From: Microbacterium sp. 18062
GTDB lineage: Bacteria > Actinomycetota > Actinomycetes > Actinomycetales > Microbacteriaceae
DNA length: 45,497 bases
Reading direction: 5' to 3'
Assembly (NCBI RefSeq): GCF_902706225.1
Contig: NZ_CACSKB010000036.1
Coordinates: forward strand, 1-45,497
Shown: positions 39,489 through 45,497 of the stretch, one piece after another
Layout of the letters: each line of letters begins with the position of its first letter
Position numbering within the stretch: the stretch's first letter is position 1
The notes under the pieces: model-generated
Told to the model about the DNA's origin: nothing
Databases searched by the model: none
Seen by the model: the letters and a program-made list of their open reading frames with translations, nothing else
Made by a program: the position numbers and the translations under genes

Positions 39489-40634
39489 TTGAGATCACGC
39501 AAGATCCTCGCGATCGCGACGTCAGCGGTCGCCCTCGCCCTCGCTCTCAGCGCATGTTCCAGCGGCGACGAGGGAACCGGCACCCCGTCCACCGACAGCG
39601 GCAGCCTCAGCGCCGAGGCGCAGGCGGCGCTGGACACCGCGTACGAGGGCATCGGCTCCGACCTGTCCGGCCTGGAGTCGACGACGCCCCCGGAGGGCCT
39701 GAGCTTCTACGTCATGTCGTGCGGCGAGTCCAACGCGACCTGCGCCGCCCCCGCCGCGGCCATGGCGGATGCGGCCGAGGCCGCCGGCTGGAACGCCACG
39801 ATCGTCGACGGCAAGCTGAGCCCCGAGGGCTTCGCGACCGCGATCCGCCAGGCGGTGGCCGGCGGGGCGGACGTGCTCGTGCCCGTCGGCATCAGCTGCA
39901 GCGCCGCCGCCGCGGCCTTCACCGAGGCCAAGGAGGCCGGCGTCACGATCGTCGGTGGCGGCGGGCTCGACGACTGCGACCCGAAGGTCTGGGACTCGGA
40001 GCGGCTGTGGCTGGAGGACCCGCCCGTGCCGTCGCCGTTCCACGCGATGGGCAAGCTGCAGGCCGACTACACGTTCGGCAAGAACGACGGCGACGTGAAG
40101 GCCGTCGTCGTCAACCTGACCAGCAACCCGTGGGGGCAGCTGGTCACGGACGCCTACGGCGAGGAGCTGGCAGCGCTCGGCAGCGGCGAGGTCGTCCAGA
40201 CGGTCGACGTGTCCGACCCGGAGAGCGCCGACGGCTCCTACGTCCAGAAGGTCATCAGCGCGCTGCTGGCCAACCCCGACGCCAACGCCCTCGTCATGCC
40301 GACCGACGCCTATCTCGTCAACGGCCTCGCCGCGGCGATCGACCAGGCGGGTCTCGCAGAGCAGCTCGTCGTCGTGGGCGGGTTCGGCTCGGAGGCCGCG
40401 CTCGACATGATCCGCCAGGGTCAGCCCGGCATCACCGCCACCGTGGGCCAGGCCCAGATCTGGGAGGCATGGGGATCGGTCGACACCGCGATCCGCGTGC
40501 TGGGCGGCCAGGAGCCCGCCTACATCGGCCAGTCCGTGCAGGTCGTCGACGCCGATCACAACCTGCCCGCCTCGGGTCCGTACGACGGCTCCATCGACTG
40601 GAAGTCGACGTTCCTCGAAGCGTGGGGCAAGTGA
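39489..40634 (+). CDS. Simple-sugar-type ABC transporter substrate-binding lipoprotein
   Basis: A 381-residue periplasmic-binding-protein-like lipoprotein of the ribose/xylose (Peripla_BP_4) type. A TTG start at 39489 with AGGAG 6 bases upstream gives a compact signal peptide, RSRKILAIATSAVALALALS, then the lipidated Cys23. An in-frame ATG at 39348 would bury the signal peptide inside the protein. Fold markers are GGADVLVPVGISCSAAAAAFTEAKEAG and NALVMPTDAYLVNGLAAAI. It may import a non-sugar compound, given the P450 neighbour. Its stop overlaps the ATPase start (GTGA). Confidence 0.88.
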   Translation: MRSRKILAIATSAVALALALSACSSGDEGTGTPSTDSGSLSAEAQAALDTAYEGIGSDLSGLESTTPPEGLSFYVMSCGESNATCAAPAAAMADAAEAAGWNATIVDGKLSPEGFATAIRQAVAGGADVLVPVGISCSAAAAAFTEAKEAGVTIVGGGGLDDCDPKVWDSERLWLEDPPVPSPFHAMGKLQADYTFGKNDGDVKAVVVNLTSNPWGQLVTDAYGEELAALGSGEVVQTVDVSDPESADGSYVQKVISALLANPDANALVMPTDAYLVNGLAAAIDQAGLAEQLVVVGGFGSEAALDMIRQGQPGITATVGQAQIWEAWGSVDTAIRVLGGQEPAYIGQSVQVVDADHNLPASGPYDGSIDWKSTFLEAWGK

Positions 40635-42238
40635 CCGACACGAGGACCGACCCGGGGACGGCGGGGTCGGCCCCTGCCGCCCCCGGGTCGCGGGGTGCCG
40701 ACCTGGCGCTGGACGTCCGGCGTCTCGACAAGGACTTCGCCGGCACGCGGGCGCTGAACAAGGCCTCGCTGCGCGTGCGCCGCGGCACCGTGCACGCCCT
40801 CCTCGGCGGCAACGGCTCGGGCAAGTCGACGACGATCAAGATCCTCGCGGGCGTGTATCCGGCCGACGCCGGCGAGCTGGAGATCTTCGGCCAGGCGTTC
40901 GACCTGCACGGTTACACACCGGCGACGGCGCAGCAGGCGGGACTCCGGTTCGTGCACCAGGACCTGGGCCTGTTCGAGGATCTGTCCATCGAGGAGAACT
41001 TCGCCCTCGACACCGGCTATCCGCGCAGCGGCCCGGGAATCGACTGGCGCGGCCTGCGGACGCGGGTCACGTCGCTGCTGAGGGAGTACGAGCTCGACGT
41101 CGACCCGCGTGCCGCGATCCGTACGCTGCGCCCCTCGGATCGCACGATGGTCGCGATCGCCCGGGCGCTCGCGGACCAGGACGCCGACCAGCGGCTGATC
41201 CTCGTGCTGGACGAGCCGACGGCGCGACTGGCCGCGCACGAGTCCGAGCTCCTGCTGGAGCGCGTACGCCGCCGGGCCGAGATCGGCCAGACCGTCCTCA
41301 TCGTCAGCCACCGCCTGCGCGAGGTGCTCGCGGTCTCCGACGACTTCACGATCTATCGCGACGGGCGGGTCGCCGGCGAGCTCGTCGCGGAGTCGCCCAC
41401 CGAGGACCGGCTCATCGAGATCATGGCCGGCCGCTTCGTGAAAGCGCTGCGTCCGACCGGCGACGCCGTCCATGCCGAGCGGCAGCCGGTCTTCTCCGTC
41501 TCCGATCTCCGCGGCGGCCCCGTGCGCGGCATCGACGTCACGGTGCACCGCGGGGAGATCCTCGGTCTCGCCGGCCTGGTCGGCTCGGGGCGCTCCAGCG
41601 TCCTGAAGATGATCTTCGGCGAACACGCCCCGGATGCGGGGACGATGCGGCTCGAGGGCCGCCCCTACGCGCCGCAGCACGTCGGCGAGGCGATGTCCGC
41701 CGGCGTCGCGCTGGTGCCGGAGGACCGTGTCCGCGAGGCCGCCTTCATGGACCAGAGCGTCGCCGAGAACCTCGCGTTCGCCACGCTCGCCGAGAACTGG
41801 ACGCACGGGTTCATGCCTCGCAGGCGTGAACGCGGGACGGCGGAGACGCTGATCGCCGACTTCGGCGTCAAGGCCGCCGGACCCGATGCGCTGTTCTCGT
41901 CGATGTCCGGCGGCAATCAGCAGAAGGTCGTGATGGCGCGCTGGATGCAGCGCCTGCCGAAGCTCCTCCTCCTCGACGAGCCGACCCAGGGGGTCGACGT
42001 GATGAGCCGCGCCGACCTGTACGACAGCATCCGCCGCGCAGCCGCGGAGGGCTGCGCGGTCGTGGTCGCCTCGAGCGACCTCGCCGAGATACACGCGCTG
42101 TGCGACCGCACGCTCGTGCTCAGCCGCGGCAGGATCTCGGACGAGGTCGTCGCCGGCGAGCTCGACGTCGAGGGCCTCACGAGCCTGGTGCTGCGCGAGA
42201 AGACGATGACCGATGCCCCCACGGAGGCGACCCCATGA
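40631..42238 (+). CDS. Simple-sugar-type ABC transporter double ATPase (RbsA-like)
   Basis: A 535-residue protein with two ABC domains. Domain 1 has Walker A GGNGSGKST (59-67), Q-loop VHQDLGLF and Walker B LILVLDEPTARL, but its signature is degenerate (LRPSDRTMVAIARAL instead of LS-GQ). Domain 2 has the degenerate Walker A GLVGSGRSS usual for this family, the intact signature MSGGNQQKV and Walker B LLLLDEPTQGVD. It energises import with the permease at 42235. The GTG overlaps the binding-protein stop. Confidence 0.92.
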   Translation: MTDTRTDPGTAGSAPAAPGSRGADLALDVRRLDKDFAGTRALNKASLRVRRGTVHALLGGNGSGKSTTIKILAGVYPADAGELEIFGQAFDLHGYTPATAQQAGLRFVHQDLGLFEDLSIEENFALDTGYPRSGPGIDWRGLRTRVTSLLREYELDVDPRAAIRTLRPSDRTMVAIARALADQDADQRLILVLDEPTARLAAHESELLLERVRRRAEIGQTVLIVSHRLREVLAVSDDFTIYRDGRVAGELVAESPTEDRLIEIMAGRFVKALRPTGDAVHAERQPVFSVSDLRGGPVRGIDVTVHRGEILGLAGLVGSGRSSVLKMIFGEHAPDAGTMRLEGRPYAPQHVGEAMSAGVALVPEDRVREAAFMDQSVAENLAFATLAENWTHGFMPRRRERGTAETLIADFGVKAAGPDALFSSMSGGNQQKVVMARWMQRLPKLLLLDEPTQGVDVMSRADLYDSIRRAAAEGCAVVVASSDLAEIHALCDRTLVLSRGRISDEVVAGELDVEGLTSLVLREKTMTDAPTEATP

Positions 42239-43254
42239 CCCAGACCGCCACCACCCCGCCGTCGACGGCGACCGTCTCCATCCCGGTGAAGCACACGCCC
42301 GCTCCGCTGCGGCTGCTGGAGAACTACGCGCTGCCGTTGCTGACGATCCTCGTCTTCGCCTTCTTCGCGTTCTCGCCGCTCTCCTCTGCGTCCTTCCCGA
42401 CGATCAACAACATCAACGTCATCCTCGGCAGCCAGGCGGTCGTCGCCCTCATCGCGATCGCGGCGCTCTTCCCGCTGGTCTGCGGCTACTTCGACTTCTC
42501 GCTGGGCGCCAACGCCATCATGACGCAGGTGATGACGGCCGGGCTCATGTCGGTCTACGGGCTGCCGCTGTGGTCGGCGATCCTGGTGTCGCTGGTCCTC
42601 GGGACGCTCGTCGGCGTGGCGAACGGCTTCTTCGTCACGAAGCTGCAGATGAGCCCGTTCGTCACGACGCTGGGCATGTCGATGCTCCTCGCGGGGCTGA
42701 TGTCGTGGTTCACCGGCGGCCAGACGTTCGTCAGCGGCCTCGACCCCGCCCTGATGAAGTTCGGCTCGACGCGCCTGCTCGGCATCCCGCTCGTGTTCTA
42801 CATCACCCTCGTCGTCGCGGGCGTCGCCTGGTACTTCTTCACGCACACCCCCTTCGGCCGCTCGCTGTACGCGATCGGCTCGAACGCCACCGCGGCCAAG
42901 CTCGTCGGGCTCCCCGTCACGAAGAACGTGTGGTGGAGCTTCGTGGTCGCCGGTTTCGTCGCCGGCGGTGCGGGCGTGCTCCAGCTCGCCCGTGTCGGCA
43001 GCGCATCGGCATCGGACGGCGGCACGCTGCTGTTCCCGGCGCTCGCCGCCGTCTTCCTGGGCGCCACGACCATCCGGCCGGGATTCTTCAACGTCTGGGG
43101 AACGGTCGTCGGCGCGATCTTCGTGTCGGTGTCGGTGAGCGGTCTCGCGCTCTCTGGTGCGAGCGGCTGGGCCTCGAACGTCTTCAACGGCTTCGCGCTG
43201 CTGGCCGCGGTCGGCCTGTCGACGTACCTCGGCCGCCGTAAACGGCGGGGTTAG
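42235..43254 (+). CDS. Simple-sugar-type ABC transporter permease (RbsC-like)
   Basis: A 339-residue BPD_transp_2-family permease with 8-10 hydrophobic segments. Family landmarks include VVALIAIAALFPLVCGYFDFSLGANAIM near residues 70-97, VANGFFVTKLQMSPFVTTLGM, and TPFGRSLYAIGSNATAAKLVGLPV. The ATG overlaps the ATPase stop. It is the last gene of the three-gene transporter operon and is followed by a hairpin. Confidence 0.93.
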   Translation: MTQTATTPPSTATVSIPVKHTPAPLRLLENYALPLLTILVFAFFAFSPLSSASFPTINNINVILGSQAVVALIAIAALFPLVCGYFDFSLGANAIMTQVMTAGLMSVYGLPLWSAILVSLVLGTLVGVANGFFVTKLQMSPFVTTLGMSMLLAGLMSWFTGGQTFVSGLDPALMKFGSTRLLGIPLVFYITLVVAGVAWYFFTHTPFGRSLYAIGSNATAAKLVGLPVTKNVWWSFVVAGFVAGGAGVLQLARVGSASASDGGTLLFPALAAVFLGATTIRPGFFNVWGTVVGAIFVSVSVSGLALSGASGWASNVFNGFALLAAVGLSTYLGRRKRRG

Positions 43255-43255
43255 C

Positions 43256-43276
43256 CGCCGGCCTCGCCCGCCGGCG
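43256..43276 (+). terminator. Terminator-like hairpin after the permease
   Basis: CGCCGGC (43256-43262) pairs with GCCGGCG (43270-43276) around 7 bases, directly after the permease stop codon. No T-run follows. Confidence 0.45.
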
Positions 43277-43331
43277 CCGGACCGGTCCGTAGGATGGGTG
43301 CGCCCACCCGCCCGCGAATCGGAACAGTGCC

Positions 43332-44282
43332 GTGACCGACGTCCGCAAGCTCGACCTCAACCTGATCGTCGTCCTCGACGCCCTCTTGGCGGAGCGCAAC
43401 CTGACGCGGGCCGGCGAGCGGATCGGGATGACCCAGCCGGCGGTCAGCGGTGCGCTCGCCCGGCTGCGGGAGCTGTTCCACGACCCGCTCTTCGCGCGCG
43501 AAGGCCGCGGCTTCGTGCTGACGCCGCGTGCGGAGTCGCTCATCCCGGTGGTCGCCGAGTGCATGATCGAGGTGCATCGCACGTTCGACGTGCTGCCCGA
43601 CTTCGAGCCCGCGACGAGCACGCGCACGTTCCTGGTCGCCGCGAGCGACTACGTGCTGGCCGAGATCACGAGCCCGCTGCTGCGCCTGCTGGCCGTCGAG
43701 GCGCCCCGCACCCGCGTGGAGTTCAGCGCCCTCCCCGTGGATGCGGACCTCTCGCCGATCGATCTGCTGCGCTGCGACGTGTCGATCGCCGCGACCGGTC
43801 GCGGCGTGCCGGGAAAGCGTGCGTCGCTGTTCTCGGACCGGTTCGTCTGCGTCGCGGACGCCGCCAACCCGGCGCTGGCCGGCGGGCGCCTGTCTCTGCA
43901 GGCGCTGCGCGAGCAGCGCCACGTGCGCTCCGTGTTCGGCGTGCACGTCTCGACCCATGTCGACGACATGCTCGCCGCCGCCGATCTCGTCCCCTCCGTC
44001 GCGGTGACGGTCCAGGGCTTCCTCCCGGTCCCCTTCGCCGTCGCCGGCACGCCGTGGATCGGGTGGGTGCCCGAGCGCACCGCGGCGAGGTTCGCGGCAT
44101 CGCTCGGACTCGTCGTCGCCGAGACGCCCATCGCCCCGAGCGTCCTGGTCGAAGCGGCGCACTGGCATCCGTCGAAGTCCGGCGACGCGGCGTTGCAGTG
44201 GCTGCTGGGACGGCTGCGCGACGCGGCCGAGCTCGTGGAGTTCGGCGGCGACGCGGAGGGCGCGGACGAGTCCGCCGGGTAG
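43332..44282 (+). CDS. LysR-family regulator 4
   Basis: A 316-residue LysR regulator with helix-turn-helix RNLTRAGERIGMTQPAVSGALARLRELF (around residues 22-49). It is paralogous to LysR 2. The start is a GTG at 43332 with only a weak purine stretch upstream. It follows the transporter operon after 77 bp with its own probable promoter, and converges on the SnoaL-like gene, 1 bp separating the stop codons. Confidence 0.88.
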   Translation: MTDVRKLDLNLIVVLDALLAERNLTRAGERIGMTQPAVSGALARLRELFHDPLFAREGRGFVLTPRAESLIPVVAECMIEVHRTFDVLPDFEPATSTRTFLVAASDYVLAEITSPLLRLLAVEAPRTRVEFSALPVDADLSPIDLLRCDVSIAATGRGVPGKRASLFSDRFVCVADAANPALAGGRLSLQALREQRHVRSVFGVHVSTHVDDMLAAADLVPSVAVTVQGFLPVPFAVAGTPWIGWVPERTAARFAASLGLVVAETPIAPSVLVEAAHWHPSKSGDAALQWLLGRLRDAAELVEFGGDAEGADESAG

Positions 44283-44283
44283 C

Positions 44284-44712
44284 TCAGTGCGGGATGCCGA
44301 GATCGCGGCTGTTGCCGTCGCGGTCGGTGTGCACGAAGGAGTTGTAGGCGACGAGGATGTCGCTGAAGCGGCCGGTCTCGTCGATCTCATACATGATCAC
44401 GCCGTCGAACTCGAACGTCTCGGCCTTTCGGACGGGGCCGAACAGGGACTCTTCGGCATCGTGCTTGGCGGTGAAGACGGTGTTCATCTGGATCGCCGCG
44501 CGGTGGTCGTCGGAGACGAAGCGGGGGACGGCGAGGCGCTCGACGAAGTCGGGCCAGATCAGGTCGAGGTAGTGGCGCTTCATCCCGTCCACGCCGGTGA
44601 ACTCCAGGGTGCCGTTCTTCATGTGCATGTCGGGGGCGAGGTAGTCGTCGAAGGCGGTGTCGTCCTCGGTGTTGAAGCGGCGGATGTACTCGCGGAAGCG
44701 CTCCTCCTGCAT
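44284..44712 (-). CDS. SnoaL-like (NTF2-fold) protein
   Basis: A 142-residue single-domain NTF2-fold protein. Typical features are the helix MQEERFREYIRRFNTEDDTAFDDYL, the following strand MHMKNGTLEFTGVDGMKRHYLDL, and the closing YEIDETGRFSDILVAY. Members include cyclases, isomerases and hydrolases acting on small hydrophobic ligands. GAGAGGGAT lies about 6 bases before the ATG at 44712. The GATACCAGGTATCC box 79 bp upstream links it to the candidate LysR regulon. Confidence 0.85.
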   Translation of the reverse strand: MQEERFREYIRRFNTEDDTAFDDYLAPDMHMKNGTLEFTGVDGMKRHYLDLIWPDFVERLAVPRFVSDDHRAAIQMNTVFTAKHDAEESLFGPVRKAETFEFDGVIMYEIDETGRFSDILVAYNSFVHTDRDGNSRDLGIPH

Positions 44713-44790
44713 GGCGGATCCCTCTCTGTCGTCGGGTGGGTCCGGCTCGATACAACGCCGCACGAGGCTCCGTCAGAACGGGCGCCGGCC

Positions 44791-44804
44791 GATACCAGGT
44801 ATCC
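44791..44804. promoter_or_regulatory. GAT-N7-ATC box, site 6 (SnoaL promoter), reference copy
   Basis: GATACCAGGTATCC, containing the perfect ATACC-A-GGTAT palindrome. It is 79-92 bp upstream of the SnoaL-like start. This is the best-conserved version of the motif found at five other promoters. Confidence 0.55.
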
Positions 44805-44821
44805 GCCGGGCGCCGCGGCCG

Positions 44822-44861
44822 GGGGAACACGCAGCCCGGCCGGGGAACGCGCAGCGCGGCC
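44822..44861. repeat. Two abutting 20-bp tandem repeats
   Basis: GGGGAACACGCAGCCCGGCC (44822-44841) is followed at once by GGGGAACGCGCAGCGCGGCC (44842-44861), 18 of 20 identical. It lies between the DoxX terminator and the SnoaL promoter box; no function is evident. Confidence 0.5.
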
Positions 44862-44873
44862 GGGCGCGCACGG

Positions 44874-44910
44874 CGATGGGCCGCGCCTCCGGGGAGTGCG
44901 CGGCCCATCG
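44874..44910 (-). terminator. Strong hairpin terminator after the DoxX-like gene
   Basis: CGATGGGCCGCGC (44874-44886) and GCGCGGCCCATCG (44898-44910) are perfect 13-bp inverted arms with an 11-base loop. It lies 37 bp beyond the minus-strand DoxX-like stop. Confidence 0.65.
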
Positions 44911-44947
44911 GGTGCCGATCGCGGACGGGGGGCGGGATGCGCCGCCC

Positions 44948-45497
44948 TCAGACGAGCCAGCGGAAGCGCTGCACGATCGGCAGGCTCTTCCACCAGGCGC
45001 CGAGGCCCCAGGTGTCGCCGGCGTAGAGCACTGCGACCACGATGAGGGCGAGGGCGTAGATGATGTGGTAGTCCACGAGCGGGTTGGTCGATCCGGCGTT
45101 CGCGGCGAACGGCCACTCGGCCAGGTACATGAACAGCATTACGAGCGTGCCGGCGACGGCCGAGATGCGCAGCCCGACGCCGAGCATGACCGCGAGACCG
45201 ATGCCCAGCATCCCCGCCATGAAGAGCCAGTCGACCAGGGGCGAGGCGATCGCCTGGAAGAGGGGCTGCAGCGGTCCGGTGACGGATTCGCTGTTGAGGA
45301 ACCCCTGGGCGGGGGTGCCGCCGTTGATCCATGCGCGCTCCACCGGGGTGGAGAAGCCGAGGCCGAAGGTCTTGTCGAGGAACGCCCACAGGAACACGAA
45401 GCCGGTGGCGAGGCGCAGCACGGCCATCGAGCGGCGGCCGGCGGCGGTGGTGACGACCGCGCTCTCACGGGGGAGGGCGGTGGCGCGCGCCGGGCGG
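44948..45497 (-). CDS. DoxX-like integral membrane protein, 5' end outside the window
   Basis: At least 182 residues. The frame is still open at the window edge, with no stop upstream of the internal ATG at 45427, so the true start is probably beyond 45497. Four hydrophobic segments fit the DoxX fold: LRLATGFVFLWAFLDKTFGL, SPLVDWLFMAGMLGIGLAVML, ISAVAGTLVMLFMYLAEWPF and YHIIYALALIVVAVLYAG. Such proteins are found with respiratory or redox partners in the membrane. No partner is visible in the window. Confidence 0.82.
   Translation of the reverse strand, partial: RPARATALPRESAVVTTAAGRRSMAVLRLATGFVFLWAFLDKTFGLGFSTPVERAWINGGTPAQGFLNSESVTGPLQPLFQAIASPLVDWLFMAGMLGIGLAVMLGVGLRISAVAGTLVMLFMYLAEWPFAANAGSTNPLVDYHIIYALALIVVAVLYAGDTWGLGAWWKSLPIVQRFRWLV

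Noticed and set aside
44948..45427. Treating the DoxX-like gene as complete from ATG 45427
   Set aside because: The frame stays open with coding-like codons to the window edge and that ATG lacks a ribosome site, so the 5' end is probably outside.
1..45497. tRNA, rRNA, CRISPR arrays, integrases, transposases and attachment sites
   Set aside because: None was seen on reading both strands; repeats present are short and dispersed, without CRISPR-like regular spacing.

Overview
This is a high-GC actinobacterial chromosome segment. Third codon positions are almost all G or C, GTG starts are frequent, and genes sit in ATGA/GTGA-overlapped operons. Gene content and style suggest a Microbacteriaceae soil or plant bacterium, probably Microbacterium; that is inference, because no rRNA or other taxonomic marker is present. 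I found no tRNA, rRNA, CRISPR array, integrase, transposase or IS element.

Layout. (1) 1-5300: the end of a sugar-phosphate isomerase-like gene, a MetE-like methyltransferase, then pcaI-pcaJ-pcaF (3-oxoadipate to succinyl-CoA and acetyl-CoA) with a PcaR-type IclR regulator and a two-copy candidate operator. (2) 5300-12700: small membrane or hydrophilic proteins of unknown function, a NarL/LuxR two-component pair and an MFS exporter. Five promoters here share a 20-bp box centred on GCAGTA, which looks like one regulon. (3) 12700-25420: an aromatic ring-cleavage cluster. It holds a C-C-type alpha/beta hydrolase, SDR, VOC protein, cupin, FAD monooxygenase, extradiol dioxygenase, an RpiB-like protein lacking the catalytic Cys, an aldehyde dehydrogenase, an ABM-fold monooxygenase, an FAA hydrolase, three LysR regulators and a GH16-like protein. 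(4) 25460-32350: a DUF8021-like protein divergent from a TetR regulator, and a peptide/opine/nickel-type ABC importer. (5) 32550-36050: SDR, bicovalent BBE-type flavin oxidase, quinone oxidoreductase-like MDR and a truncated SDR. (6) 36050-43260: P450, ferredoxin, ferredoxin reductase and TetR, divergent from a simple-sugar-type ABC importer. (7) 43330-45497: LysR, SnoaL-like protein and DoxX-like membrane protein, the last cut by the window end.

How it fits together. The window reads as a catabolic supercluster for a phenolic or polycyclic natural product. Two importers and oxidative front-end enzymes (P450 system, BBE oxidase, SDRs) would prepare the substrate. The FAD hydroxylase and extradiol dioxygenase would open an aromatic ring. 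The C-C hydrolase, FAA hydrolase and aldehyde dehydrogenase would break the product down, and PcaIJF could drain one fragment into central metabolism. A GAT-N7-ATC motif (GATACCAGGTATCC-like) occurs upstream of at least six of these transcription units and may tie distant operons to one LysR regulator. The closest described logic I know is the naringenin fde operon (FAD 8-hydroxylase FdeE, extradiol dioxygenase FdeC, LysR FdeR) and the 2,6-dihydroxypseudooxynicotine C-C hydrolase of nicotine catabolism. The real substrate cannot be read from sequence alone.
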